From positions 514,180 to 578,179 of the forward strand of contig VZTJ01000082.1 of NCBI GenBank assembly GCA_013397795.1: a stretch of 64,000 nucleotides of DNA. The letters are read 5' to 3'. This DNA comes from Orthonyx spaldingii. Lineage: Eukaryota; Chordata; Aves; Passeriformes; Orthonychidae. Below the pieces are notes generated by a model. The model saw only the letters and a program-made list of their open reading frames with translations, made no database searches and had not been told where the DNA came from. Of the stretch, positions 39,546 through 53,942 are shown piece after piece. Made by a program: the position numbers and the translations under genes. Positions within the stretch are counted from its first letter, which is position 1. Each line of letters opens with the position of its first letter.

Positions 39546-42500
39546 AGAGCAGCTTGTCCTTGTTCCTGCTGTCTCATCCTTTGGCATCCAAAAACTGACA
39601 GTGTATATGGACAATGAGCCTTGAGCTGGTTCTGCTTGGCTGCACAACAAACACTGAGTCTGCTTCTCACTGCATTAGGCAGTGCTAAAGCATCCATCAC
39701 CTGCCGCTGCTGATCAAAGAAGGAGCCTTCTCTGTGAAAATGCTTCTCTACAGATTAAACTGTGCACATTGACTGAGCCACTCTGATTTTTAGCAGGCTG
39801 CCACAAATCTATGCATGTCTTTCTCTATTTAGAACAGGATCTTCAGCTTTCCTTATAAGATAAAAAGCTAGAAGAAAGACAAGCTGACAGTAAAAGTAAT
39901 TCCTTGTATGTGTATACTGTTCAGATAAAATACATTCCAGCAATGTTTGCTGTGTCAGCTGGAGTACAGAATTGTTTTTTAGTTCTGAAATATCGTGGGC
40001 TCTGGAAGACTGTGTTAGTCTAGTTGTGTATGGGTTGAAGCAATGGTTCAATTTTTGGTGCACATCTAACATCAGAATGAATGTCTTCGAGATGTCAGAA
40101 AAGAAGCTAATTATGGACATGGGTTTTGAACTGCTACCCTGTTTTGACAAATGGCATGTGTAATTGGAAGCAGAAGACTAACCCATGCACTCTAATCTTG
40201 TTAGAAAAAAAAGGGCATCTGTTATCAAGTAAATCTCTCCTCTTGCCAAATGACCGTTGAAATGAGAGTTGTATACTCTAGCATTTGCTGTGGACTGTGT
40301 GGAAATAACGATCCACAGCAAAATGTGTTATTGTGCTGGCATTTTATACATACAGGAAGCTTGAAACCAAGTATCAGGGAAAAGGAATTAGAATTGAAAA
40401 TGTAGAGCAGCATTTGAAACTAATGATAGATTACCTTGATCTTCTGGTGGTCAGGAACAAAGGGCCATGTCTCTTAATGTTAGAAACTATCTGGTGTGTA
40501 CTTGGATAGGAGCCTTTTCACTGGCATCCATACTTCCCTGGCAGTGATAGTAATTTATTTTCTCTCTCAACCAACCTCAGATTGATGCAACAGGGAGTTT
40601 ATAGGCTTCAAGTGGCAGGAAACAACCATCCTTTAAGTGACATGTAAAATTGAAGACTTAGCCTTACTTTTGATCATTTCAATCCACTCATTTCTTCAAA
40701 GCTTTGTTTGCTGTAATTTTATTTCCTGTCTCTTGCTGTGGTAAGGTCTGATTTGTCTGGTATTTCTTGTTTCCTTTCTTCACACTATGTTTTGGATGTG
40801 AGTTAACCTTGAATCTCTTTACTCCAAGCTTCTCTCCCTGATGCTCTTGTTAATTCTGTATTAAGCTGAACCACTTAAAGAAGCCCCTTTTGGAATTGAA
40901 TGTAATAAGTGCTTTAGATGTCACAGTCACTTTCTGTGTTTGTCAGTGCTTTCTAGAAGATGACTTAAGCTGAAGCAGAGTACTAATTAATTCCGTATAT
41001 TTGTTATTGTTTTTGGTTGCATAAAGTTGCCTCATGGGAATCTGAGCCTTATTGCATCTCCTCAATATTCAAGAGTAGTTATGAGAGAGTCCTCAGTCTG
41101 GCCTATGAATTCAGAGGCTGTCTCGAGGTGATATTTTTGTGATATATCATACTTTCTGGTCAAAAACACTAGGAAGGAATGGACTTTTGATGATGTTCCA
41201 CTGAAATCTAACAGGAAAATTTTGGACTCAACATTTTTTTTCAGTGGAAAAAAAAGGTATTTGTGACAGTTGTTATGGAATGGCTACTTTTCTCATACTT
41301 GTTTTCTTTTCATACAAATTGTACACATGGTGCTGCTTCTATCTCTGGTTGAATTTATAAGTATAGCCTTTAAAAAACACTGAATGTTGAGCCAAAAGTT
41401 GGGTCTCAGAAGTGTACCCAGAAATTCTATTTGCAGTTGTTTTTAGGGTGGTGTGGTTTTTCATTTGTTTGTTGTTGTTTAAAATTTTTTTCCCCCCATC
41501 CCTCATGGCTGTAGCAAAGGGATTTAGGGCAGTAGATTCCCAACCTTGTCAATTTATTTCTGTCTCTCTGTGCTCTAGCAAAAAACCTCTGCAGCAATTT
41601 GAAATGTTACCTTTCCCTTGCTGTTCATCATGCTGTCAGAACGCTGGATTTCACGGACATGTAACAGTACTGGCAGATCTTTGTGTCTTGGCTACCCCAG
41701 CTTGGTATGAGTCTGGCCTATTAATTTGTGTTGTAATGAAAACAGGCATGCACTGCTTTGCTAGGCTGAACTGGTGTGTCAGCCAGACAGATGCACCATT
41801 CTTAACAGGTATAAAATTGGTGGGATTATGGCAAAAATGGAACGGGCTGGCTCTGTTGCTCCTGTTTTGGACTTGGTAGGCTTGAGTAGTCTGAAAGTGG
41901 AAACACTGTCAGGTACTGGGCAGAGTTGGCTTGAATATTTGTGCAGTTTCATGTCAAGGGTAAAATTTTCTGCTCAAGTGTTTGTGTTTCAAAACCTTCA
42001 CTTTTAATCTGGGTAGGGGTTAGAAACTTAAGACAGAATCTTGGAAAATATTCATTTGAAAATGAAAAAAAAACTACTTTAAAAACAAATAAACACTCTC
42101 CACACTCCCCAAGTTTTGCTAATGCATTTTGCTGATCCTGTTGTAAAGTGGTAGACAATTCAAAAAATGTTAACTTTAACTTTTATCATTGTCAACTTAT
42201 CCCATTTTTCTACAATATTTAAACTAATATTGCTTAAAACTAAACTTAGTTCACTCTCTACTGCTTCCCTGGTCCAATTTCTTTCTGAGTTTGGGGAACC
42301 AGGGCTTGATTTTTTACTTATATTGCAGTATTAAAGTGTACTGTCTTTCCTCACCAAATAAAGATTTATCTTTTTTTTTCTGGTAAGATTGTAATTTTGT
42401 GGTCTTCCTATTTCTCTGGAAATCAGAGAAGCATCTCTGGTGATTGAGGCGCGCCCAGAGCCCTTAAAGTTGTTTCTGGGATCTCTGTTCTATAACTGTG

Positions 42501-45500
42501 TCTCCGAAGGCTCGAACATGCCCAGATATCTTTTAAGTATATGCCAAACCTTCATCAGCCTCAAAAGAGATATAGAGCTGGAGAAAAGAACTGCTTAAGT
42601 AGATTTGTTCTGGGAGTCCTGAGGTAGCACTGCTTTTTGTAGTCTCAGCTTGCATAAACCTAAAGCTACTAGGAACCACTGAGTGGTTTTGGCAAGCATG
42701 AAGGAGAGCAAACATATTTAAATTTACACTTGGTTGGTTGTATCCTCAGCCCTAGGCTTGACCTTCACCAAGTCAAACATGAAGAACAGAACAAAGGGCT
42801 ATTGATAGTCCATGCTCTGCTAGTTTCTCATGCTGCTGCTTTTTTTTTGTCTCCATTAGAAATTGTAGAAGAAATCCTTTCAGTTTCTGACCACCTCAGA
42901 TTGGTTTCCTTAGAGATGTTTCATTAATGCAATGACTGCTTTTTGCATACAGAGAATGTTTTACTGAATTTAATATTTAATATTTATTTTAATATTTTAG
43001 CTATCTTACTGATTTTATCTGTTCTTCCTTTCCTCTGTAGGATTTCTCAAAGAAAGTAGCAAGCATAGCACTTATTTGGTGAAACTGAATCCACTGTCTG
43101 CTTGGGGGACGTGCTCACCTGCTTAGTTTTGCATCTGGCTCAGCTGAGATAGATGGGTTCACATTTCGTGTAGCTGGCACACACTATGGCTGCTCTTCCA
43201 AAAACCCTCCCAAACCATCCTTGCTCTGGGTATTTTGTATGTGTATATAGTTTCATTAACAAATAACCTTGGTACAGCACCTGGGCTGCTGCAGGGTTCA
43301 CTGCTTTCACACAGACAAATCAATTTACACATGGCTGAAGTCTGAGATAGGTGCCCAACATCAGCAGTGACCACCTTTTAGCCATTCTCTTTAGAGGGCT
43401 GGGTTTGCCTTTGGCTCACACCTACCAGTCCTGGCAGTGTGGGTGTCTGTGCCCTTTCCAGCTCTCCAGGGGCCATCCCGCCTTGCAGGCAGTTCTGAGG
43501 GAACCTTGTCTTTTGGGACAAGTATTCCTGCAGCACAGAAGTGTCTCTGCCTTTTCCTTACATAAGAATTTTAACAGGCACGTCCTAATCTTTTAGAGGC
43601 AAGGGGGAAGGCACATTGTACAGGGGCACTTTCGGGGCTGGATACAAACAGAACACTGGGGGCTCCATCCAGCTACAAGGTGGTTTGGAGAGCATGAGGG
43701 GAGCTAAGCACCCCTTTCTGCCCTGTGATTTGAGCAGAGCTTGTGAGAAAGCTTGAGCTTGCACTGTATTTATTTCCCCTTCTCCTTCCTCCTGTTTTAT
43801 CTGTTCTCTAACACCACACTTCCTCACACAGAAAGGCAGAGTGACCTGTGAAGCACCGGAACTCTGGTGAGGGCTGAGCAGCAAACACTAAGCAAGGAGC
43901 TCAGGGTTTGACTGGAAGATTTGTTTATATGTTTGGTTTTGCCTTGGGCAAATCACATTGTGAAAAGAAATGGATCTAAAAATAAGATGGGAGTTTACTT
44001 GAAATGGGAATAACTAAAAAGGGGGTGACAGGAAAAACAGCAGAAATATATAGGGCAGCAGCACGAGCTTGAAACAGAAGGTGTGGTAGGAAAACTAAGG
44101 TGAAAGCAATCAAGTCCCCTCTTCCTACATCCTCTTACACGTAGGCTCTACACAAGGCTCACCTTGTGTTCACACAAAACACAGCCTGTTCCTGTGGGGT
44201 TTTGTGTAGGTGTGAAGATCCACCCTCAGAGCTGCTTTCCACTTAGCTGGCTCTGCTTGAGGAAAGGGACAGTTGCCAGGAGAGAAGTAGGGACAGATGA
44301 AAAACTAATATTGGGTTGCAGACATACTTGCATCATCCCAGCACCAGCAGAGAACAAACTCAGCTCCTGTATGAGAAAATGAGATTGCTCCTCAGGAGAT
44401 TGTGGAGATGCTGATCTCCAGTATAAGCCAGAGGTTTGGCAAAGGGAAAGTACCACTTCAGCACTGTGACCTTGTGCTGGGTTTTTTTGACACCATTAAA
44501 ATATCTAAACCCCATTTTAATAGTGGAAAAATATCTGCCTTTAAAAATAAGATTATAAAAGGTTTCAATGAATATCTGCTGCATCTGGGAGGGCTGGAGG
44601 GACTAACCTTCAGCTTTCAAGTGTCTGGAATGAGGAATCTGCTGCCAGGGCTTTAAAGTAAGTCACAAAAGAACAGGCAGTCCTGTGAACCTGAGATGGA
44701 CTGTCAAGGGAAAACACCCTGGCCTACTCACTGGAAAAGCTCTGAATAAAAAGACTGAAAAATTGCTGTGCAGTTGAGAAACCCATTCAACTCTTTTGTG
44801 GAAAGTTAAACTGGAATGTCAGAAATGTGAAGGTCTTCTCTAGTTAAATCTGTGTTTAATGATAGACCTATTGTATAGGTACAGGCTGTGGGCTGGTTTG
44901 GAGTTACTGGGAGACTGCTGTTCTTTCTGGCATTGTACAGTGGTAAGAATTTCACTCTGTATATGTGAATGCATGTAAAACGTGTCTGTAGCTATTTATA
45001 TAAAATGAGGAGGAGGCTGAAACAGTGCTGGATATTTCTGAAACTCCTCTAAAACAAATCATCCGTGCTTCTGTCTAGATAGCATTTATATGTCTAATAC
45101 ACAATTTATTCCAAAAATAAATTTATTTCTACAGAAATAGCTGTCATTCTTAAAACACTGCCCTCCCTGAGGATGGAGCTGCTGTCCTTTTTTGGAGCAA
45201 CCATTTATCAATGTTTTGGTTGTAATTTGGTTATGTCATCTAAGACAGGATGTTCAGTTACTGAAAGGATAGAGAAGGAGAGGTACTTCAGTGGTGCCAG
45301 GAATTTTGTTATATACTTGGTAATATTTGTTTGAATTTTTTCATAAGCAACATAGTAGAACTTGCTGTTAAGTAACACTTAGCAGTTTCTGAAAGCTTCC
45401 TTTAAGTCATGGATTTCCATTTGGCTTGCCACCTTAGAAACAAAAACGAAAGAAAAAGTGGTTAGCTACCCTTGCCAGAGGTAATCTGCATGTTTAGTCA

Positions 45501-46875
45501 GTGCAACAATGATCTAATGAAAAAAAGCCAATGTATCATATTTTTGTGACTTTTTTTTTCCCCTTTTGAATTTTAAAGCTAAAAAAACTATTTACATGGA
45601 GAGATAAAAACTCTAAGGGAACAGCTTTGAAAAAAACTTCCTTACTCCAAGTTTTGGTGTTCCCTTCCACATCAGCTCATGTTTAAACTGAGTGTTAGTA
45701 AAAACTGTCCTGATTCAGTGGTGTCTAAGTCACATGGAACCCCAATTCTGCATACAGCATTCACTGTCTTTTTGTGAGTCTAATGAACCAAAGCACAGAA
45801 GAATGGAGAATCAACTCCATTGTCAGTCTGGGGCGGTCAAACTAACTTGGTCTTTTTTCCTAATGTTACACATGTTTGTTCATCATGTTTTTTTTTCAAT
45901 TTAGGAAATAGATCTATTCTGTGATCTGGATGTACATACAAAATAGTTGGAAAAAATACATAAAACTGATATATGGATGGGCTGCAGTAAGTTCTTGCGT
46001 TACAGATTAGAGGCCTTGCCTCATCAGATCTTTTCTGGAGATAACTGATTCAATGTACATTTAAAGAATCCACTAAATGGTAGGCAAGTAAGTGACAATT
46101 TACACTAATTGCAATTCATATGTAGTACTTAGGATATTTTTAATTAGATCTCTTGTTATATAAAGCAAATACAAGAGCATGGCAGATTGTAGCATTTTCC
46201 AAGACTCAGGAATGACTTGGAATGAAGACATTCACTGTTTTTAGGTCTAACATTTACTAGTTTAACAACAGATGTGGCACTCAGTTTCTGTGTCAGTTTA
46301 CTCCTTACATGATTATGTGTGACATTTTTCAATACCTAATTGGTAGGGTTATCAAAAATCTTTAAAAATATTCATTATGCGATCAGATACTCTCAGATAG
46401 AAAAGAGTATCGAAATGTTAAGTTTTTACAGCTAGAGGCAGTGAAACTCAAGGTTATGGACCCTTGGAAATTACAAAATTCAAGAAAAAGAAGGTGTTTC
46501 CACTTGGAAACAGGAAAAAAAAAAGCAGAACTTTTTATATAACTGAAAATGTTGGGGTTTTTTTCATTTTGAGGGAAAAAAAGTTTGAATATTTTATTTG
46601 TTTATTTAAGACACATACCAGTTTCTCTGGGAGTTTTTCTCGGGATTTTTCCAGGCCAAGAATTTAATAATAGTTGTTACCTCTTGGTATAGAGAGTGGA
46701 TTTGGTAAACCATGATCCTGCTGCCTTGAGCAAGGGGTTCTTTGGGCTTTCAGGCTCCTAAAAAAGACTTGTGTTCCCAGCATACAAGTTCTTTGGAGCA
46801 GTGCAATGATATCTGCTTCCCTTTGGGTCAGGAACACCAAAGCTTTCTTAATCTGAAACTGTGGGGTTTCAAAGT
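39546..46875. other. non-coding unique sequence
   Basis: No gene recognised. An AT-rich stretch with repeated TTTAATATT lies near 42,965-43,000. The longest open frame (41,412-41,879, plus, 155 codons) starts with a hydrophobic run produced by T-rich DNA and has no recognisable domain. Confidence 0.55.
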
Positions 46876-47137
46876 GCACTGTATGGCTGTTGAGCCGATG
46901 TCAAAACAAGAGGCACACGAGAGCGATTGCCAAGAAAAGAGGAGTTATTTATTTAAATGCAGCTTTATATAAAAAATGAACGCTGACTGGAATTGGCCAC
47001 AGCCCTCCGCCCCCTGGGGCTGCTTGGCCACAGACATTCCCGCCTGTTCCCGAGGAGCTCTGAACATCTTATCTTTGTTTACCATGAACAGATAGATTTT
47101 CTCATGAGAAAAGAGGTTCTGTGCTGTCACAGCACTG
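46876..47137 (-). mobile_element. solo LTR, copy 3, with 6-bp target-site duplication
   Basis: The LTR is 46882-47131 (250 bp), minus orientation, same family as 13201-13462 and 16082-16343. The duplication GCACTG is exact at 46876-46881 and 47132-47137. The 5' end on the minus strand is intact (TGTGACAGCACAG). The opposite end reads GGCTCAACAGCCATA where the other copies have ...CAACAGCGACA, so the terminal CA has mutated to TA. It is 12 bp shorter overall and looks somewhat more diverged. The TATA-like TATATAAAGC and AATAAATAA motifs are kept. No internal proviral sequence. Confidence 0.9.
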
Positions 47138-50100
47138 CTCCTAGAGAATGACAGAACACATGGGCTGTCCTGGGGCCAGGCTGCACAGCTCCTGCATGGT
47201 CTGCAGATGCAGATGTGTGGATGCTTGGAGGAGTCACTGTTTTTCCTGCTGGCCCCATGGCAGGGGCAGCAGAAGCTCTGAGAAACCAGATTAAAATCAC
47301 AGTGGTCAGCACTTCTCCTCTCCTTGATAGAGCAAATCCCTCTGATCTCCTAATGCTGCATGGTCTCCTGTTAAACCCTTGGGACATTCTCAGGTTGCAG
47401 GAGTTTTGTGGGAGCCTGTTGGAGTTCCTGTGGAGTCTCCTGAGGGTCTGTCTGTCCAGGAGGAATGAACTAAGCCCAGAATCTAGAAAAGCTCTTGGGA
47501 ACTGTGACACTGCTACATGGAATTTTGGTCTGAGGGGATCACAGTTCTCTTTGTTAGGAGAGATGTGTCAAGCTGTAATTACAGTTTTGGGATGGTGCAG
47601 CTCCGCATCATTGTGCAAATCTCTGTTAGACTGACTTCTAGACAGCTCAGCAGCAGGCCCTTAGCCTTTCTCTCTTCATGCTGAATTGTTGAAGAGCATT
47701 GCTAGGGAACAGTTTCACATAGCTCCTGAATTTCAGTGCTCACTGATTCTTTGTGTTTTGTGTTGAAGTAGGAAGCCCCTGCATTTACTTCATAAGCTTT
47801 ATAAATGCTTCGCTTGCTTAGAGATGCTTTGGGTGCAAGATACCCAGGTGATTCAAACAACAGTTCTAGAGGTCTATTGTACCAGAACTCATAGCAAACC
47901 CCTTTGGTTCTAACAAAATTCTTTGATTTACTGTACTCTGCTAAACAATTGACAATATAAGGATATAAAGAAAAACATTGACTAACTTAAATTAGAACTG
48001 AGAGAATAACAAGCTTATCTTAGTATTGAACACATAAATAAACAAGGTGGTGTGATTTATGTGCCACTGGCAAACAGCTGAAATGAATATTTCAAATAAG
48101 ACTTCTTTTTGTGCTCAGTAGAAAGCATCTTATTTACACTGATGCTCATTGTCTGGTTCAGAAAGGAGAGGAAATTGTTTCCAGTCTCCTGATCTGAGCT
48201 GGGCAAATTCATGACACAAGGCAAGAACAGATTGAATTTCTAGCCTTGCATATGGAGTCCCACCTTCTCCATTGTGAAAGGGATAAGGATGGTGAAGATT
48301 GCCATAGAAACACTATTGACATCTTTAGCGTTCCAGCATTTGGCTACTTTTCCTGTTAGTCACCAGCTGGTGACCACAGAGGCCGTTTCTGTGTGAAAAG
48401 TAACTTAGTTTTATTACCAGATATGGTGGTATTGAGATGATCTAGGCTGAGAGTCCTAGAACCTGATGTCATCTCCCTACAGAGAAGTACCAGCCTGAAC
48501 ACCTTCAAAACTAGACTTTCCTTTCAGGATTTACCTGAGTTTTAATGGATGGCAGCAGAGGAAGAAAGAAGGGAAGTTAATTGAGATCCTTGTTACCTGA
48601 AGTGTGTCTTAGGAAAGTGCTCAGAGGAGTTTGTGAAGCACAGGAAAAGCTGAGTGGTTGGCATTTCAGTTCACCCAGAGAGTGCTTGTGTAGGGAGGCC
48701 AGTTTTGGGCCTTAACCTGGGTCTAGGTCTTTCAGAGGGACCCAAAAATTTCGGCCTGGATAGATGTCTGTCGCCTGGCCTAAAGCACTTCCTTCATGTT
48801 GAACAGTTTGACAGGTGTTCTCACAACTCCCTGTTGCTACTTCTCTACAGATGGTCATACCACTGATACAGGAGTAGTACAGGCTTCTTGTTTTTTAGCC
48901 ATATATCAGTTCTTTAGTCATTAGCAGAGTTCTTCATGATTTCAGATGTAGATTATAGAGTGTCAATTGTTACGCAGGATTCTTTTGCATCGCTAGCAGT
49001 AGTCCAAGATGTTTTAAAGTCTAAATCATTCATCATCAGCACACTCTGATACATTCTGTGTTTTCCTCATCATGTCACATAAGGGATCTAATGTTGTTTC
49101 AGTGGAAAACTCCCCTGCTGAATAGTTAACAAAAAGCAAAACCGTGCTTTTGATGACACAAGGACCATTTGTGGTTGTGTAGTTAAGGAGAATTTTGCTT
49201 ACACTCATCTTAGCAAGTAAAGTTATCAGAGGATTTTTTCTGGTTATAATGCCTTTTTAGAGACCCTGATGAACTATGCAATTCTGCACACCAGAGAAGC
49301 ACAGGAGACCCAAAGAGTCACTGTGCCTCCCCTAGCAAAGCTGAGCTTCACTAGCTATTTCAAGTGATGGAGTGTGCCTGCAGCCATCTGTTCGCGTGCT
49401 TGGACTTTCTTCTTGAAACCTTTTAATTTAAAATCACTTAGACAAGTGTTTTCAGAATTAAAAACAAAATGATTTAACAGATCATTTTGTAACCTGTGAG
49501 TTTAAACTGCAGGAATATGTCCACTAGCTAAATTGAAAATTAATAGAGCATTTGTCTTACACCAAAGAATCTGGCCTACAGTAAGAAGGGATATTCCTTT
49601 GCCTGTCTGGAAGTGATTTGTAACAGGATTACAGTTAGCTCTGTAACTCTAGCTGATTTGATCTGAGGCCAGGAAAGAGAGATGGAGCAGCTCACATAAA
49701 AATGCCATTTCATACAGTATTATTTCATTCTTGGCAGTTCTTTTGCCTTGTAGTCTTTCCTAGCTGTATGTGGAGGATCACTGACTCCACTCTGACTGTA
49801 CCAGCTTGTATTTGGAGTCTTGGAAGAAGGACGTTATGAATCTTGTGCGGTACTGGTTGCCCGAACCCCCCAGGAGCAGAAACAGAAAGGCAGTAATTCA
49901 TACAGTGCTGAATAAATCCACGAGAGAACTTGGCAGAGAAAAGCACCTAAAGGTTAGTTGATCTGAACAATCTCAAATTAACACACACCACCTGCCTGCT
50001 CCCCACTCCTTCCATCAGGTTTGAATCAGCTCTTCTGAAACCTAGCAGTGCTTTCCAGTAACCCACTTTATCAACAGCAAAAATAATTCCTATAGGAATA

Positions 50101-53100
50101 AACAGCTACAGCAATCATGATTTTTGCCAGTCAAAACTACTGGGCCAAATTCTGCAAGTCGTCCATCTGTATTCCATTAAATTACTGCTGGCATTAAAAG
50201 GAATAATTTTGCTTGAGTCAAAGGATAGTGATGGCATGGTGCTACTGGACTGAGTGAGTGTGTCTGGATCTGTTTACTACTAAACTGTGAGAGGACCAGC
50301 AACACTTGTCTGTCACATCAATGAGCAAGGAGCCATGACTTATGTTTGCCAAGTGAAAAAATCACACCAAATTAATAGGCAGAAGGACCCAAAATCACAG
50401 CTGAACTGACAGACAAGAATTAGAGAAATAAACAAGACTGCATGATTTGTCTGTGAAATCTACATTTTAAAAAGAGGGTCTGACAGCATTTTTTAAAATG
50501 CTAGGAGACTTGTAAGATGTGTGTTTTTGTCTGTGTTCACTGTACTCTAGAAAGCTCTCAGCAATCTCCCTCTTCCTTTAGTGCTGCCTGTGAGGATGGC
50601 TCTGTGGGTAAGAAGAGCAAGCCCCAGATGGCAGCAGGTTGGTGGGGATAGCCTGGCAGAAAGGGAGCCTTCACAGCGCCCTTAGAAGTAGCTTTGCTTG
50701 CTCCAGCAGAAGTACAGGATAGGGCTTTTTTTGTTTATTGTGGAACACGGAGGGTAGGTAGGGACTGTCCATGGGAAATTTAATCTGAAATAATAGAAGA
50801 GAAAGGGAAAATACTGCAGCATAAGGCTGCGAACTTTAGTAAACTGTAGTAATGATCTACTCCCAGTGTCTTTATCTGATGGTAGGCTCAGACTACAGTA
50901 GGACAGACTTTCCATCCCTCCTTTGATGTTGTTCTGTATATGAAGGGAGTTTGGATTCCCCAAAGGGTCTTAGCATATTTAGTAGCTTTTTCAAAGTTGT
51001 AAGGAAAAAGTTGTAGCTTAGTTGATTTATTAAATATATGCTTTTAATTGACTCCTAGAATTGCAAACTTCCTACGTTTTAGGGTGTCCTTTCTTATTTT
51101 GTTTACTGAGTTTCCTAAGGGATGAGATAATTATGTTACAGCCAGTTCAAAGCAGCTGTATGTACGCTCTTTGCAGCTATTAAACATTTGCTGAAAAATA
51201 TAACAGGTGGTAGGTGGTCATAAATAATCCTTTACTGTATTAAGTTAGGATTCAAACATGCAGCTAAATTGTCCTCTGCCTTCTGTCTGTGTTCTTCTGT
51301 AAAGATGGTGTCTGTGGGTTTTTCTGAGGGCAGTGCTTGGTGCGCATCATGATGTTCAGCTGAACACTGAAGCAAGCAAGATAATTTCCACAATTGTTAT
51401 CTGAGTAAAAATGAGGTTTTGTTGGACCTTCCGCTAACCATCTTTTGTTCTTTGTGGCTTCCCTATTCTGTATTTTCCCCTCCATTTCCGCCTCCATTAG
51501 CCCCATTACACAAACCCACAACTTTGTCAGAGGTGTAAATGTCAAGGGGCTTAAAAATGAATCAGAACACAATTTCTGTAACCCTTGGGTATCTGATTTT
51601 CTCCCTCTCTGTACTTGCCCTCTAAAATGCTCTCTGTAATTACTTGGCATGGGCTAAGTTGGACTAATTACTAACATATAAACGTAAAGTGAATTACTGG
51701 AACTTACTTGGTTCCTCAGCCAGATTTCAGACTTCTCACATGTTTTTCCTTAATTGTAACAGCTAATGTGTTTAGTACCTCATCCCACACCATATTAGCA
51801 TCAATGCCAGGATTTGTGGGGGTTTTCAAGAGTACTCATTTCTCTTTTGGTCTCAAATTAGACCCAAATGCAAACTTTATAAAAACAAATTTTATTTCAT
51901 TTTCCAGGAAATTAGTCTTGGTAATTTATTTCATTTTCAAGCCTTTAAGGATATTTTATATTAAAGGTTATATTATCTAGAAATGTTATATTAAATTATA
52001 AAAACAGACTAAAATTTAAAGGTAAATATTATTTTAAAATTTAAATTTAAATATGAAATACAATGATGGACAGATGAAACAATTAAGTATTTCCAGATTT
52101 TTGTGGGATTTACTAACCATGTTTTCAACCCAATAATTTGCCAAGGTGAGCATGAATTTGCAAAATGTTTTGGTCTACCTGAGACTTCTTTTTTTAATTT
52201 CAGTGAAATCTCAACCATGAAATGTCATCTGCAGTTGTATGAATAGGATTCTTTACTGCAGTGAAATAATATAATGATGTGGCTTCAAGGAGTTGTTTTG
52301 GTTTATTCAATGAACATGGCTTTACTCAAAGGGCTCTGGAGGCTCAGAGAGCTCAAACCCCATTTTTCCATCTAGTTAGTAATGGCCAGTATGACAGATA
52401 CACCCCTCATCACACGATGTTGTTGGAGTTGGATGGCTGTGAACCTCATGTAGTTAATTCCCAGAGAATACAAGCAGAGATGTAGGGCTTACAGTTTCAA
52501 GTAGTTTAGTGTGCATGTGGTGAGTTTGCTGTTTCTTGCTGTGTTTGGCGCCCTGTTTAGACGCTTGCTGGAGGTTTGTTCTGTCGTTTATGAATGGGTT
52601 TAAGACTGACTATGGCACTCAGTGCAGTTGGGTTTGGGTATAACTTTAGGAATGTGCATGGCCTTGGGGAGGGATCATGGTCCTGAGGGTACATTTGAGG
52701 AAGCCTTTGTAGCTGGGCCAAAGTGTGGGAGTGGGGTGCTAATGGAGCTTTATGAATGCATCTGGATGATGATGTGGTCTTGGGACAAGTATCAGGGGAG
52801 GGCATGGTCATTGGAAAAAATGCGGTCTTTGATGCGTTTATCTAGCCCTTTGTGTATGTTGGGACTGACATATATTGCTCTGCTGGAAGGTCTTTTTTTG
52901 ACCTTTCATCTGATATTTCCATGACAACTTGTTCCCACTGGAGGTCAGTCCTCACATAGTTCTTGTGGTGTGCTGGGTAAGGAACCTGCAGAAGAGAAGG
53001 GAGTCCAGGCAGCCCATTACACTTCTGATTTCTAATCCAAGAGTTGCTATGAATGCTTTAATGGGACCTTTTAAATACTTTTGTCATCACACATTCCATA

Positions 53101-53728
53101 CAAAATCTGACAGCAATATTAACTGTTCATACATTGAGCATAACTGTATTTATATATAGTATGAGGATATATAATTATAGTCATGTGTAATATATGAATA
53201 GTTGGTGCTGCTGCTTGCAACTGTGAACTACTCTGGGAGATCTCATATACAGAAAATAACTGGAGAAGTGTTGGTGAAAGGGTTACTTAGTTAAAGGATA
53301 AAAGCACCTGTCAGACAGCATAATTTGTGCTTGGAACAAAAGTGTATTTGTGGAGCAGCACTAAGTACTGCACATTAGGAACATCTCAAAATGTTCTCCC
53401 AAGGACCGACCAATGTTTACGTACAATGAAATCTGTGCTCCTTTTTCTCCAAGTACATAAACTGCAGTGGTTTTGTTTTTGGTGCCAACTTCCAGTATTG
53501 TACAGCACCTATAACTTGTGCATGCACAGCAGAAGAGCTCCAAAAAGGAAGGTTCGTTTGTCTTAAGGTAGGTATCCAAAAATGGAGGCCGTCCCCTCCT
53601 CTCCCTGGGTTGCAGTTTTGAAAAGAAAGAAGTGTAACTGTCAGAAGACCAACAGCCTTGTTCTGAGTGCTAGGGAAGTAATGGTGATCCCAGTCATTAT
53701 TCCTCTGTTCCCCATATGTGTTCTGCAG
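47138..53728. other. non-coding unique sequence
   Basis: No supported gene. A frame of 139 codons at 47215-47634 (plus) has no domain. Around 51,950-52,070 the sequence is extremely AT-rich with repeated TTTAAATTTAAA-type words. Confidence 0.5.
51950..52065. repeat. AT-rich, partly palindromic tract
   Basis: Dense runs such as ATTTTAAAATTTAAATTTAA, which are self-complementary over short distances. Likely low-complexity DNA, possibly a scaffold-attachment type region; no gene content. Confidence 0.6.
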
Positions 53729-53921
53729 AGGGAATGCATTACCGAAGAGATGACAGTCTGGACAGCTCTTACCAAGAAACTCAGAGTATCTGTGAGCAGG
53801 TTCTCAGCTTGTGCTGCAGGAATCAGCCTTCTAAGAGAAACTGGAAAATGGCATGAGCACCAAGTTCCACATCTATAATGTCTTTTCTCTCCTTTTTTCC
53901 TCCTGTCATTCACTTTTCTGA

Positions 53922-53942
53922 TTTTTTTTTTTTTTTTTTTTT
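53922..53942. repeat. T21 homopolymer
   Basis: Twenty-one consecutive T residues in a pyrimidine-rich region (53,880-54,060). On the plus strand it creates a poly-F open frame that is not a gene. Confidence 0.95.

Noticed and set aside
41412..41879. 155-codon plus-strand open frame with a hydrophobic start
   Set aside because: The hydrophobic run comes from T-rich DNA, and the rest has scattered Cys/Trp without any pattern.
47215..47634. 139-codon plus-strand frame next to solo LTR copy 3
   Set aside because: Considered as a retroviral internal remnant; it lies outside the target-site duplication, so it cannot belong to that LTR, and it shows no retroviral motif.
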